A stretch of DNA of 64,000 bases from Flavobacterium supellecticarium (GCF_004801375.1 NZ_SSNZ01000002.1:186001-250000); one strand, 5' to 3'; positions 17,447 through 27,528 are shown, counted from the first letter of the stretch. Translations and numbers: made by a program. The notes: generated by a model not told the origin, from the sequence alone.

Positions 17447-19981
17447 ATGGCAAAGAATTTAGTGATTGTGGAGTCGCCTGCCAAGGCAAAAACGATAGAA
17501 AAATTTCTAGGAAAAGACTACCAGGTGGAATCAAGTTACGGACATATAGCCGACTTGCCATCAAAAGAAATCGGTGTGGATATTGACAACAATTTTAAAC
17601 CGAAATATGAGGTTTCCTCCGATAAAAAAGCGGTAGTAAAAAAACTAAAAGATCTTTCCAAGTCAGCAGAAATTGTTTGGTTGGCTTCCGATGAAGACCG
17701 CGAGGGAGAGGCTATTGCATGGCACTTGGCGGAAGAATTAAAATTGGACCAGAACAAGACAAAACGTATCGTTTTTCACGAAATCACTAAAACAGCTATT
17801 CAAAAAGCAATTGAAAACCCGAGAGGAATCAATTACGACCTTGTAAATGCGCAACAGGCGCGACGTGTTCTGGATCGTTTGGTAGGATATGAATTGTCGC
17901 CGGTTCTTTGGAAAAAAGTAAAAGGTGGTTTATCAGCCGGACGGGTACAATCGGTTTCCGTACGTTTAATCGTAGAGCGTGAACGCGAAATTCAGGACTT
18001 TAAAGCGGAAGGATCGTATAGTGTTACAGCCGAATTTGCTAATGAAGCGGGAAAAGCATTTAAGGCCAAACTGCCACATAATTTCAAAACAAAACAAGAA
18101 GCGGAAAACTTCTTAAAACAAAATATAGGATCGGATTATAAAGTTTCCGATCTGGAAACAAAACCGACCAAGAAATCGCCGGCAGCACCGTTTACCACAT
18201 CAACCTTACAACAGGAAGCGGCTCGTAAGCTGTATTTTCCGGTAGGAGTAACCATGATGTTGGCGCAACGTTTGTATGAGGCCGGATTGATCACTTATAT
18301 GAGAACGGATAGCGTAAACTTGTCGCAGGAAGCTATGGCGGCAGCCGAAGCGGAAATCATCCGTTCCTATGGAAAAGAATTCAGTAAGCCGAGAAACTAT
18401 GCGACCAAAACAAAAGGAGCGCAGGAAGCACACGAGGCGATCCGCCCTACGGATATGTCGTTGCATTCGGTAAATATCGACCGGGATCAGGCGCGTTTGT
18501 ACGATCTGATCTGGAAACGTACGCTGGCATCGCAAATGAGTGATGCGCAGTTGGAGCGAACCAATGTGAAAATTGTAGCAAGCAATCATAAAGAAGTATT
18601 TGGAGCGGTAGGCGAAGTGTTACTTTTTGAAGGTTTTCTGAAAGTATACCTGGAAGGAAATGACGACGAGGAAGAAGAACAGGAAGGAATGCTACCGGCT
18701 TTAAAAATCAACGAAAAGTTAACGAATAATTATATAACGGCAACCGAGCGCTTTTCGCGACCGCCGGCACGTTATACCGAAGCATCGCTGGTTAAGAAAC
18801 TGGAAGAGTTGGGTATTGGGCGTCCGTCGACGTATGCACCGACCATTTCGACGATTATCAATCGAAATTATGTCGAAAAAGGAAGTTTTGAAGGTCAGGA
18901 ACGTAAATATGCGATGTTGACATTGAAAGGTGGTAAAATTGCTGATCAGGAATTAAAGGAGAATTTTGGTTCGGATAAAGGGAAATTAGTCCCAACTGAC
19001 ATCGGGATGATCGTAAATGACTTCCTGGTTAAAAACTTCGAAACCATTTTGGATTATAACTTTACAGCCAAAGTAGAGCAGGATTTCGATGAGATCGCGG
19101 CCGGAAATGAAGATTGGGCAACCATGATGCGTGTTTTCTATGATCATTTCCATCCAACCGTGAAAAATGTCGAAGAAAATGCGGAAAGAGAATCCGGGGA
19201 ACGTATTTTGGGAGTTGATCCAAAATCAGGAAAACAGGTAAGTGTTCGTTTGGGTAAATTCGGACCGATGGCACAGATTGGAGATGTGGACGATGAAGAA
19301 AAACAATTCGCCAGTTTGCGACCGGAACAGAATATTGGAAACATTACATTGGAAGAAGCTTTAAACTTATTTCTGCTACCTAAAAATCTGGGTACCTATA
19401 AAGGAGAAGAAGTAGAGGTGAATAATGGCCGTTTCGGACCGTATGTTCGTTTTGGAAGTGTGTTTATTTCATTGCCTAAAGGCGAAGAACCATTAGATGT
19501 TTCATTTGATAGAGCTGTAGAGTTGATCAAAGAAAAAGAACAAGCTGATGCGCCTATCGGGACCTATAAAAACGAACCGGTACAAAAAGGGGTGGGACGT
19601 TTTGGGCCATTTATCAAATGGAATGGAATGTTTATCAACGTAAATAAAAAATACAATTTTGATAACTTGTCACAGTCGGATATTGTAGCATTGATCGAAG
19701 AAAAACTGCAAAAAGATATCGATAAAGTACTGCATAACTGGGAAGAAGAAGGTATCCGTGTTGAAAAAGCACGATGGGGACGCTCGGTAATTCTGAAAGG
19801 AAAAGTAAAAATTGAGCTTTCAAAAGAGGTGGATGCGTCGAAGTTGACTTTGGATGAGGTGAAAGAAATGATCGAGAAAAAAGCACCGGCCAAAAAAACA
19901 GCTGCTAAGAAAACAACGGCCAAAAAAGCGACAACCAAGACAGCTGCCAAAAAAGCAACAACAACGGCAAAAAAGAAATAA
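17447..19981 (+). CDS. topA: DNA topoisomerase I
   Basis: 844 residues. The Toprim domain is at the N-terminus (VIVESPAKAKTIEKFLG; acidic DEDREGE at 82-88). The catalytic tyrosine is Y284 in LITYMRTDS. Instead of zinc fingers, the C-terminal half carries repeated topoisomerase C-terminal modules (GKFGPMAQIG, GRFGPYVRFG, GRFGPFIKW), then a Lys/Ala/Thr-rich tail (AAKKTTAKKATT) that likely binds DNA non-specifically. It relaxes negative supercoils behind RNA polymerase. The next gene starts 3 bases after its stop, so the two are co-transcribed. Confidence 0.97.
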   Translation: MAKNLVIVESPAKAKTIEKFLGKDYQVESSYGHIADLPSKEIGVDIDNNFKPKYEVSSDKKAVVKKLKDLSKSAEIVWLASDEDREGEAIAWHLAEELKLDQNKTKRIVFHEITKTAIQKAIENPRGINYDLVNAQQARRVLDRLVGYELSPVLWKKVKGGLSAGRVQSVSVRLIVEREREIQDFKAEGSYSVTAEFANEAGKAFKAKLPHNFKTKQEAENFLKQNIGSDYKVSDLETKPTKKSPAAPFTTSTLQQEAARKLYFPVGVTMMLAQRLYEAGLITYMRTDSVNLSQEAMAAAEAEIIRSYGKEFSKPRNYATKTKGAQEAHEAIRPTDMSLHSVNIDRDQARLYDLIWKRTLASQMSDAQLERTNVKIVASNHKEVFGAVGEVLLFEGFLKVYLEGNDDEEEEQEGMLPALKINEKLTNNYITATERFSRPPARYTEASLVKKLEELGIGRPSTYAPTISTIINRNYVEKGSFEGQERKYAMLTLKGGKIADQELKENFGSDKGKLVPTDIGMIVNDFLVKNFETILDYNFTAKVEQDFDEIAAGNEDWATMMRVFYDHFHPTVKNVEENAERESGERILGVDPKSGKQVSVRLGKFGPMAQIGDVDDEEKQFASLRPEQNIGNITLEEALNLFLLPKNLGTYKGEEVEVNNGRFGPYVRFGSVFISLPKGEEPLDVSFDRAVELIKEKEQADAPIGTYKNEPVQKGVGRFGPFIKWNGMFINVNKKYNFDNLSQSDIVALIEEKLQKDIDKVLHNWEEEGIRVEKARWGRSVILKGKVKIELSKEVDASKLTLDEVKEMIEKKAPAKKTAAKKTTAKKATTKTAAKKATTTAKKK

Positions 19982-19984
19982 GCA

Positions 19985-21136
19985 ATGGCATTTGATTATA
20001 TTCAACCGGTAGATGCCGATTTTTTAGAATTTATACAGGGGCTAAACGTCCAGACCTTAGGTCGAAAAGTGGTATTCCATACCGAAACGGAATTTCCGAA
20101 TATTGAAAGTGCTGCGATAGCGATTATCGGAGTGGTAGAAAACAGAGGATTTGCCGGTCATAATGATACGATTGAACTAACCGCGATACGGAAAGCGTTT
20201 TATCAGCTTTTTCCGGGAAACTGGGGTGCTGAAATCATAGATCTGGGGAATATTGTTGCCGGAAGTTCTTCCGAAGATACCTATTATGTGTTGAAAACGG
20301 CAGTTGCACACCTGATCAAAAACAAAGTAATTCCGGTAATAATCGGAGGTTCTCAGGATCTGACTTATGCAATCTACAGAGCATACGACCAGTTGGAGCA
20401 AATGGTAAACCTTGTTGCCATTGACAATCGTTTTGATTTTGGAAAAGAAGAAGAGCAATTGACCGGTCATTCGTATTTGACGAAAATGATTGTTGAAGAG
20501 CCAAACAACCTCTTTAATTATAGTAATGTAGGGTATCAGACCTATTTTAACTCACAGGAAGAAATTGACCTGATCGAGAAATTGTATTTTGATGCCTATC
20601 GATTAGGTGAAATCAGTAATAATCCGACCATTGCAGAGCCGGTTTTCCGCGATGCTGATTTGGTCAGTTTGGATCTGACTTCGGTCAAATCGAGTGATTC
20701 GGGGAACTTTACTCAATTTATGCCGAATGGATTTAACGGTAAAGAAATCTGTATTCTTTCCCGTTATGCCGGGATTAGCGATAAAGTATCTTCTTTTGGT
20801 GTTTTTAATCACAATAGTACCGAAGGAGAAGCCATGTTGGTGGCGCAAATCTTATGGTACTTTATAGAAGGTTATCACTATCGTTCGAAAGAATATCCGT
20901 TTGGAAGCCGGGAGGAGTATTCCCGTTATATTGTGCCGCTGGAAGACGAAGAGTTAATCTTCTATAAAAGTGATAAAACGGATAGATGGTGGATAGAAAT
21001 ACCCTTTTTAACAAGTTTTAACAATAAATTAAAAAGAAACACGTTATTACCTTGCACATATGAGGATTATTTGGGTGCAACAAACCATGAAATCCCGGAA
21101 AGATGGTGGAAGGCGCAACGTAAAAATATGGTTTAA
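19985..21136 (+). CDS. Arginase/formimidoylglutamase-fold protein with degenerate metal-site motifs
   Basis: 383 residues of the ureohydrolase superfamily, judged from the order of motifs. The usual manganese ligands are altered: GGDHS appears as GGSQD (121-125), DAHxD as IDNRFDF (146-152), and SxDxDxxDP as SLDLTSV (228-234). Both histidine ligands and one aspartate are therefore missing, so hydrolysis of arginine or formimidoylglutamate is unlikely. In Flavobacteria a gene of this type sits next to gldK, as I recall, and automated annotation often calls it HutG. It starts 3 bases after topA and ends 163 bases before gldK. The true role is unknown. Confidence 0.75.
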   Translation: MAFDYIQPVDADFLEFIQGLNVQTLGRKVVFHTETEFPNIESAAIAIIGVVENRGFAGHNDTIELTAIRKAFYQLFPGNWGAEIIDLGNIVAGSSSEDTYYVLKTAVAHLIKNKVIPVIIGGSQDLTYAIYRAYDQLEQMVNLVAIDNRFDFGKEEEQLTGHSYLTKMIVEEPNNLFNYSNVGYQTYFNSQEEIDLIEKLYFDAYRLGEISNNPTIAEPVFRDADLVSLDLTSVKSSDSGNFTQFMPNGFNGKEICILSRYAGISDKVSSFGVFNHNSTEGEAMLVAQILWYFIEGYHYRSKEYPFGSREEYSRYIVPLEDEELIFYKSDKTDRWWIEIPFLTSFNNKLKRNTLLPCTYEDYLGATNHEIPERWWKAQRKNMV

Positions 21137-21230
21137 TTAACATGTTCGTAACGTTGAATGTTTAAAAAACGTTTATTTAAACCCTAAATTGTGTTTTATT
21201 GTTTTTTTTAAGTTTTTTTTAATAAATTTT

Positions 21231-21261
21231 TTGCTTTTTAGAAAATAAATAAATAGGTTTA
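21231..21261 (+). promoter_or_regulatory. Candidate gldKLMN promoter
   Basis: TTG (21231-21233), a 20-base spacer, then TAGGTTTA (21254-21261), which matches seven of eight positions of the Bacteroidota -7 element. It lies 39 bases upstream of the gldK ATG. Confidence 0.4.
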
Positions 21262-21299
21262 CGCCCTTAAAAATATAAATACTATTAACCCAAATTTAT

Positions 21300-22700
21300 A
21301 TGAAGAAGTTCATTGCATTAACAGCTGTTGTATCCTTGTTTTTCAGCTGTGGTTCTAACGACAGAGGTGAGCTGGTAGGAGTTAAAGGAAAGAAATGGCA
21401 TCCGGAAAAGCCGTATGGTATGACTTTGGTTCCTGGTGGCGCTTTTATCATGGGTAAGTCAGATGATGATTTAGCCAACGTTCAGGACGCACCGACAAAA
21501 ACGGTAACAGTTCGTTCCTTTTACATGGATGAGACGGAGATTACGAATAGTGAATATCGTCAGTTTGTCGAATGGGTAAAAGATTCTACAATCCGTGTTC
21601 GTTTAGCTATCTTGGCTGATGAGCAAGGGATGAAGCCAGGTTCTGGAGGAAATAAAGGTGGAAGTATTGGAGATTTCGCTTTTAGTGACCAGGATCCTGC
21701 AAAAATGTCTGCATACGACAAATACATGTATGAGAATTATTACAGCGTAGGAACTGATGAAGATCCTTATGCTGGAAGACGTCTTAACAAAAAAGTAAAA
21801 CTACATAAAGACCCGCAAAAATACCCGGATGAGTATTATGTTGAGGTTATGGATTCTTTGTATTTGCCTGCAAGCGAGTCGTATAATGGATTGCGTACTT
21901 TCGACGTGTCGAAGTTGAAATTCCGTTATACCTGGATGGATATTCAGGCGGCTGCTAAGGATAAAAGTACTACAAGTAGCAGATCGAAAAGAAGTAAATT
22001 CATCAAAACAGAAAATCAGTTAATCTATCCGGATACTACCGTTTGGATTAAAGACTTCGCATATTCGTATAACGAACCAATGCACAATGACTATTTCTGG
22101 CACCAGGCTTATGGAGATTATCCTGTAGTTGGAGTTAGCTGGAAACAGGCGAAAGCGTTTTGTGCGTGGAGAACGTTAAACAAAAACTCCTATATCAAAA
22201 AGAAAAAGGGAAGAGATCAGGTGAATTCATTCCGTTTGCCAACAGAGGCAGAATGGGAATATGCTGCCAGAGGTGGTTTAGAATCTGCGACCTATCCTTG
22301 GGGAGGTCCATATGCTAAAAATGACAGAGGATGTTATTTGGCAAACTTCAAGCCAAGCCGTGGAGATTATGCAGCAGACGGTGCACTTTACACTGTTGAG
22401 GCCAAATCATACGAACCAAACGATTTCAATTTATACAACATGTCGGGTAACGTAGCCGAGTGGACGGATTCATCTTACGATGCAGCTGCTTATGACTATG
22501 TTTCGACAATGAATCCAAATGTACCGGATGCTAAAAACCAACGTAAAGTAGTTCGTGGTGGATCTTGGAAAGATGTATCGTACTACCTGCAGGTGGGTAC
22601 CCGTAACTTCGAATATGCGGATACAGCAAGAAGTTATATCGGATTCAGAACGGTACAGGATTATATGGGAGCACAAGCTACCGGAAACAGACCGAACTAA
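21300..22700 (+). CDS. gldK: Gliding motility / T9SS lipoprotein GldK
   Basis: 466 residues. The lipoprotein signal is MKKFIALTAVVSLFFSC (Cys17). The mature part is an FGE/SUMF1-type sulfatase-modifying-factor fold (GMTLVPGGAFIMGKSDDD, RLPTEAEWEYAARGG, MSGNVAEW, VVRGGSWKD). GldK, with GldN, forms the periplasmic ring of the type IX secretion machine attached to the outer membrane; it is not expected to be an oxidase. It heads the gldK-L-M-N operon with gaps of 89, 43 and 53 bases between genes. Confidence 0.97.
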   Translation: MKKFIALTAVVSLFFSCGSNDRGELVGVKGKKWHPEKPYGMTLVPGGAFIMGKSDDDLANVQDAPTKTVTVRSFYMDETEITNSEYRQFVEWVKDSTIRVRLAILADEQGMKPGSGGNKGGSIGDFAFSDQDPAKMSAYDKYMYENYYSVGTDEDPYAGRRLNKKVKLHKDPQKYPDEYYVEVMDSLYLPASESYNGLRTFDVSKLKFRYTWMDIQAAAKDKSTTSSRSKRSKFIKTENQLIYPDTTVWIKDFAYSYNEPMHNDYFWHQAYGDYPVVGVSWKQAKAFCAWRTLNKNSYIKKKKGRDQVNSFRLPTEAEWEYAARGGLESATYPWGGPYAKNDRGCYLANFKPSRGDYAADGALYTVEAKSYEPNDFNLYNMSGNVAEWTDSSYDAAAYDYVSTMNPNVPDAKNQRKVVRGGSWKDVSYYLQVGTRNFEYADTARSYIGFRTVQDYMGAQATGNRPN

Positions 22701-22789
22701 AATTCACAAAATAATCAACTTAACTCAATATTAAAATTTAACCAATTTTTATTTATAATTAACTTAACTAACTAAAATTTTATTTTATT

Positions 22790-23425
22790 ATGGCACTACC
22801 TAAAAAAGTTATGAATTTTGCCTATGGTATGGGGGCAGCAGTGGTAATCATCGGAGCGTTATTCAAATTGATGCACTGGCCAGGTGCGAGCGCGATGCTT
22901 ATTATTGGTCTTGGAGTTGAGGCTTTCATCTTCGCATTATCAGCTTTCGATCCAGTTGAAAAAGAATTAGATTGGTCATTAGTTTACCCTGAATTAGCAG
23001 GTGGAGAAGCTAAAAAGAGAGATGCTAAAAAAGCGGACAACCCAACTGAAGCGCAAGGATTATTATCTCAGAAATTAGACAACATGTTAAAAGAAGCTAA
23101 AATTGACGGAGAGTTAATGTCAAGCTTAGGTAACAGCATCAAAAACTTCGAAGCTGCTGCTAAAGGAATTGCTCCAACTGTTGATTCAGTTGCTTCTACT
23201 AAAAAATATGCTGAAGAAATGTCATTGGCAGCTGCTCAAATGGAATCATTAAACAGCATGTACAAAGTACAATTAGAAAGTGCTACTCGTAATGCAGAGA
23301 TCAACAAAGAAGTTGCAGAAAACAACTTGAAACTGAAAGATCAAATGCAATCATTGACTGCAAACTTATCTTCATTAAACAACGTATACGGCGGAATGCT
23401 TTCTGCAATGAGCAACAGAAACTAA
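22790..23425 (+). CDS. gldL: Gliding motility / T9SS inner-membrane motor protein GldL
   Basis: 211 residues. Two membrane helices lie at about 10-31 and 35-53 (FAYGMGAAVVIIGALFKLMH, LIIGLGVEAFIFALSAFDP), with an internal glutamate (E50) in helix 2, followed by a cytoplasmic helical tail. GldL5-GldM2 is the proton-driven rotary motor of T9SS and gliding; from the published structure an acidic residue in the membrane is essential. The gene is intact and in the normal operon position. Confidence 0.97.
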   Translation: MALPKKVMNFAYGMGAAVVIIGALFKLMHWPGASAMLIIGLGVEAFIFALSAFDPVEKELDWSLVYPELAGGEAKKRDAKKADNPTEAQGLLSQKLDNMLKEAKIDGELMSSLGNSIKNFEAAAKGIAPTVDSVASTKKYAEEMSLAAAQMESLNSMYKVQLESATRNAEINKEVAENNLKLKDQMQSLTANLSSLNNVYGGMLSAMSNRN

Positions 23426-23468
23426 TTAGTTGCATTATTTATTAATCTTTAAAACTAATTAGAAAGAA

Positions 23469-25013
23469 ATGGCAGGAGGAAAATTAACCCCTAGACAGAA
23501 GATGATTAACCTGATGTACCTGGTTTTCATCGCAATGTTGGCATTGAACATGTCAAAAGAAGTATTATCCGCTTTTGGTTTGATGAACGAAAAATTCGAA
23601 ACAGCAAACAATGCTGCGATGGAAACGAATTCACAAATTTTAAGCGCATTAGGTACAAAAGCTGCTGATAATTCGGCTCAGTTCGGAGCTGCTAAGAAAA
23701 TGGCAGATCAGGTAGCGGTTATCACTAAAAATTTCTATGATTATATCGGAAAATTAAAAGTTGATGTAACTGCAGGAGTTGAAAAAAATGAAAACGGTAA
23801 ATTGCCTTATGAAGCAATGGATAAAGGTGACAAAATCGACGAAGGTTGGTTTGAAGGTGACGGATATTCTGCAAAAGGTAAAGAAATCGTGAGCACTATG
23901 GACAAGTATAGAGCTGATATGAAAGCGGTACTTGGAAACGATGCAAAATACAAAGCAATCATCGCTGAAATTGATTCTAAATTCAACACGGCTGATGTAA
24001 AAGACGGAGAAGGTGTAACTAAAAAATATTTAGATTACAACTACAAAGGATTCCCATCAATTGCTTCTTTGACAAAATTAACGGCTATGCAAAATGACGT
24101 TAAAGGAATCGAAGCACAACTTTACAACGCATTCATGGGTAACACTGCTATGGCAGCGGCTTCTATGAAAAACTATAAAGCGTTCGTAATGATGGATAAA
24201 TCAGCGTTCTTTCAGGGAGAGCAAGTTACAGGACGTGTGGTATTAGGACGTTATGATGCGTCTACTGTACCAACAAATGTTACTGTAAACGGAGCTTCTA
24301 CTTCAACTGAAAACGGATCTGCAGTATTCAAAATGGCAGCTGGAAGCGTTGGAGAAAAAGAAATTACAGGTAAATTTACCTTTATGGAAGACAAAAAACC
24401 AGTTGTAATCGACATTGAAGGAAACTATGTAGTAGTTCCTAAGCCAAACCAGGCTATCGTTTCTGCTGATAAAATGAATGTAGTATACCGTGGAGTTGCG
24501 AACCCGATTTCGGTTTCTGTACCAGGTATCTCTTCTGATAAAGTAAAAGCGTCTGCACCAGGAATGGCAGCTGCTGGAAAACCAGGTCAGTATATCTTAA
24601 AACCAGGAGCTGGAAATGAGGTAACAGTTAACGTTACGGCTACTATGCCTGATGGAAAACCATTCTCTAGCAAACAATCATTCCGTATCAAAGGATTACC
24701 GGCACCAACCGGAAAAGTACGTGGAGAAGTTGCTGCAAAAGGAGCAAAATCAAACTTAGAGGTTTGTACAATCTCAGCTGAGTTAGAAGATTTCGATTTC
24801 CCGGTTACTGTAAACGTAACACAATTTAACATTAAAGTACCAGGTCAACCTACTATTGTGGTTTCCGGAAACAAAATGGATGCAAGAGCAAAAGCTGCAA
24901 TTGCTAAAGCCGGAAGAGGTGATGTTGTTGTTATCTCTGAGATCAAAGCGAAATTCGCAGGTTTAGATCAGATCGTAAAAAGAGTTGCACCTTGTACATT
25001 CGAAATACAATAA
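23469..25013 (+). CDS. gldM: Gliding motility / T9SS motor shaft protein GldM
   Basis: 514 residues. One N-terminal membrane helix (LTPRQKMINLMYLVFIAMLA, about 14-32) is followed by four periplasmic domains: a helical one (about 40-220) and three beta-rich ones. The GldM dimer crosses the periplasm and transmits rotation from GldL to the GldKN ring. Length and start (MAGGKLTPRQKM) agree with the known Flavobacterium protein. Confidence 0.97.
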   Translation: MAGGKLTPRQKMINLMYLVFIAMLALNMSKEVLSAFGLMNEKFETANNAAMETNSQILSALGTKAADNSAQFGAAKKMADQVAVITKNFYDYIGKLKVDVTAGVEKNENGKLPYEAMDKGDKIDEGWFEGDGYSAKGKEIVSTMDKYRADMKAVLGNDAKYKAIIAEIDSKFNTADVKDGEGVTKKYLDYNYKGFPSIASLTKLTAMQNDVKGIEAQLYNAFMGNTAMAAASMKNYKAFVMMDKSAFFQGEQVTGRVVLGRYDASTVPTNVTVNGASTSTENGSAVFKMAAGSVGEKEITGKFTFMEDKKPVVIDIEGNYVVVPKPNQAIVSADKMNVVYRGVANPISVSVPGISSDKVKASAPGMAAAGKPGQYILKPGAGNEVTVNVTATMPDGKPFSSKQSFRIKGLPAPTGKVRGEVAAKGAKSNLEVCTISAELEDFDFPVTVNVTQFNIKVPGQPTIVVSGNKMDARAKAAIAKAGRGDVVVISEIKAKFAGLDQIVKRVAPCTFEIQ

Positions 25014-25066
25014 AAACGACCAAGTTTGAGTTTATAATTACTTAAATAGTATATAAAGAATAAAAA

Positions 25067-25978
25067 ATGAATTGGAGAAATTTTTCATTAGTAATTGCAT
25101 TTACTTTTAGCTCAATTGCAACTTTTGCACAGTCTAACCTTTTAAATGCAAAAACCCCGGCTGAAATCGGTAAAAAAACCGCAGCACAATTAAATGCAGA
25201 TAACGACAAGCCGCTACCGTACGGATATGTGGATGACCGTGATGTATTAATGGGAAAAAAGATTTGGGAAATTATCGACCTTGATGAAAGAGTTAACTTC
25301 CCACTGTATTACCCTATTGAAGGGAACTTAGGTCCGGATAGAAAACCATTATACGATGTGTTGGTAGAAGGAATTAAGTCAGGTAAGCTTACCGAAATCT
25401 ATGATGATAGTTATTTTACAACTAAAAAATCATTAAAAGATATCGAAGCTTCCCTATTCAGAATCGATACAACTGATGCCGGTAAAGAGCAGTACAACAG
25501 CTTCACGGCAAAACAGAAAAAAGCAGGTGCTAAAATTTCTGAAGAGTATATCAACAAAACAGAAATCGCAGCTGTTCACGTATCCGATTATAAAGTTGTA
25601 GGATACTGGTATTTCGACACCCGTCAGGGCGAATTAAAATACCGTATTTTAGGAATTTGCCCAATTGTTCCGGATGTGTATACAATGGACAAAGAGGAGA
25701 AAGAATACATCGAATTGTTCTGGGTTTACTTCCCATCAGCAAGAGATGTATTGCACGCCAGCAAAGCCTTTAACGATAAAAACTCGGCAATGCCAATTAC
25801 GTTCGACCACCTGTTAAATTCAAGACGTTTCAACGGTGTGATTTACAGAGAAGAAAACGTTTATGGAGACAGACAAATTGACGAGTACGTAAAAGAAAAT
25901 GCACAGATGCAATTATTGGAATCAGAACGTGTAAAAGAAAAAATCCGCAATTTCGAGCAGGATATGTGGAATTACTAA
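25067..25978 (+). CDS. gldN: Gliding motility / T9SS protein GldN
   Basis: 303 residues with a cleavable signal peptide (MNWRNFSLVIAFTFSSIATF AQ). The mature protein (VDDRDVLMGKKIWEIIDLDE, then NFPLYYPIEGN) matches GldN/PorN, which builds the periplasmic ring with GldK. It ends the operon and is followed by a clear terminator at 26001-26035. Confidence 0.97.
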   Translation: MNWRNFSLVIAFTFSSIATFAQSNLLNAKTPAEIGKKTAAQLNADNDKPLPYGYVDDRDVLMGKKIWEIIDLDERVNFPLYYPIEGNLGPDRKPLYDVLVEGIKSGKLTEIYDDSYFTTKKSLKDIEASLFRIDTTDAGKEQYNSFTAKQKKAGAKISEEYINKTEIAAVHVSDYKVVGYWYFDTRQGELKYRILGICPIVPDVYTMDKEEKEYIELFWVYFPSARDVLHASKAFNDKNSAMPITFDHLLNSRRFNGVIYREENVYGDRQIDEYVKENAQMQLLESERVKEKIRNFEQDMWNY

Positions 25979-26000
25979 AAAATAATTTCTCCAATTTCAT

Positions 26001-26035
26001 AAAAACTCTTACCCTAACCGGTAAGAGTTTTTTAT
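26001..26035 (+). terminator. Terminator of the gldKLMN operon
   Basis: AAAACTCTTACC pairs with GGTAAGAGTTTT around CTAACC and runs into a T-rich tail. A TATTTTTG sequence (26033-26040) in the tail could be the -7 box of the next gene, giving a nearly leaderless mRNA. Confidence 0.8.
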
Positions 26036-26044
26036 TTTTGTGCT

Positions 26045-27109
26045 ATGATAGATTATTTGATTGTCGGTTCCGGAATTGCCGGTATCTGTTTCGCGGAAAC
26101 CTTATTGCAAAACGGAAAGACCTTTACAGTATTGGAAGATAATTCCACCTCCTCGTCGCGCGTGGCGGGAGGATTGTACAATCCGGTTATTTTAAAACGT
26201 TTTAGTCAGGTTTGGATGGCGAGTGAGCAATTGGACTACGGTTTGCCTTTTTATGCGGCTATTGCCAAAAGAATCAGTGCGGAATTTGATTTTAAAATAC
26301 CGATCTACCGGAAGTTTGCTTCCATAGAAGAACAGAACAATTGGTTCCATGCGGCCGATAAACCGAATCTGGCGCCCTATTTGTCTTCCGATATAATTCA
26401 TCGGAAATACCAATCGATTACGTCCGATTTCGGTTTTGGTGAAGTACGTATGACAGGTTATGTCGATACGGCCGTACTATTGAATTCCTATAATGGTTAC
26501 CTTGACCAAAACAACTTGTTGCTTAAAACACATTTCGACCATTCGAAATTGATAATCAACGACGATTTTGTGCAATATGAGACACTATCCGCGCGACATA
26601 TCGTTTTTGCCGAAGGTTTCGGGATGATTCACAATCCGTTTTTTAATCATCTGCCATTAGATGGAACCAAAGGCGAATTACTGGTCATTAAAGCGCCGGA
26701 GTTAAATCTGGATGTGGTTTTAAAATCCAGTATTTTTATCCTTCCTATCGGTAACGATTTGTTTAAAGTAGGGGCGACCTATAATTGGGATGATAAAACT
26801 GATTTACCAACAGAAGCCGGAAAACAGGAATTAGTAGAAGAACTCAAAACCCTGATCGATTGCGAATTTGAAATTGTCGACCATTTTGCCGGTGTACGAC
26901 CAACGGTAAAAGACCGGCGTCCGCTCATTGGTACGCATCATGTATATCCTAATGTACACCTGTTAAACGGACTGGGAACCCGTGGTGTAATGTTGGGACC
27001 GTTTTTGGCGGATAAACTCTTTGAATCGATCGAAAACCAGACGGCATTAGATGCCCAAATCGACATCAAACGTTTTTATAAAAAATTAGGAATCCGTTTG
27101 GATTCCTAA
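26045..27109 (+). CDS. FAD-dependent oxidoreductase (DAO family)
   Basis: 354 residues. The N-terminus holds the FAD dinucleotide-binding motif (DYLIVGSGIAGICFAETLLQ, i.e. GxGxxG). A later GVRPTVKDRRPLIGTH and GLGTRGVMLGP follow the pattern of D-amino acid oxidase / glycine oxidase-like enzymes (MnmC, ThiO type). The likely reaction is oxidation of an amine with FAD, but the substrate cannot be inferred. The start is only 4 bases after a -7-like box. It converges with the DUF983 gene, with 2 bases between their stops. Confidence 0.88.
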   Translation: MIDYLIVGSGIAGICFAETLLQNGKTFTVLEDNSTSSSRVAGGLYNPVILKRFSQVWMASEQLDYGLPFYAAIAKRISAEFDFKIPIYRKFASIEEQNNWFHAADKPNLAPYLSSDIIHRKYQSITSDFGFGEVRMTGYVDTAVLLNSYNGYLDQNNLLLKTHFDHSKLIINDDFVQYETLSARHIVFAEGFGMIHNPFFNHLPLDGTKGELLVIKAPELNLDVVLKSSIFILPIGNDLFKVGATYNWDDKTDLPTEAGKQELVEELKTLIDCEFEIVDHFAGVRPTVKDRRPLIGTHHVYPNVHLLNGLGTRGVMLGPFLADKLFESIENQTALDAQIDIKRFYKKLGIRLDS

Positions 27110-27111
27110 GC

Positions 27112-27516
27112 TTATATTGTGTCGTTTTTATCGATATGTTGTCTCCAGTTTTTGTCATAATGCACAAAAATGTTAATCCAGATGTTTCGGGACAAACGCA
27201 TGATTACCGGCATAAAAACGATTAAGGTTGCTATAATAGCTATAAATGCAGTTTTAAGACTGGTTCCCAGAAAAATATGGGAAATAACAAATGCTGCGAC
27301 TCCGAAAGCGATACCAACACCATAACTCACATACATGGCACCGTAAAAAAAAGACGGTTCGATTTTATAATAGGTTCCGCAATGACTGCACTTTTCATGC
27401 ATAGTAAAAACGTGGCTTAGTTTATACGGATTTTTCTCTACATACATGTTTTCTTCCTGGCATTTTGGGCAACTACCCGTTAAAATGCTGTTGAGTTTGC
27501 TTCCTTTTTTAAACAT
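27112..27516 (-). CDS. DUF983 family small membrane protein
   Basis: 134 residues. An N-terminal zinc-ribbon-like part has two CxxC pairs (GSCPKCQEE and EKCSHCGTYYKIEPSFFYGA). Two or three membrane helices follow (YVSYGVGIAFGVAAFVISHI, LKTAFIAIIATLIVFMPVIM). This matches DUF983, a family of unknown function common in Bacteroidota. It is transcribed divergently from the ABC-F gene, which starts 64 bases away. Confidence 0.88.
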   Translation of the reverse strand: MFKKGSKLNSILTGSCPKCQEENMYVEKNPYKLSHVFTMHEKCSHCGTYYKIEPSFFYGAMYVSYGVGIAFGVAAFVISHIFLGTSLKTAFIAIIATLIVFMPVIMRLSRNIWINIFVHYDKNWRQHIDKNDTI

Positions 27517-27528
27517 TTGTAAAAATTT

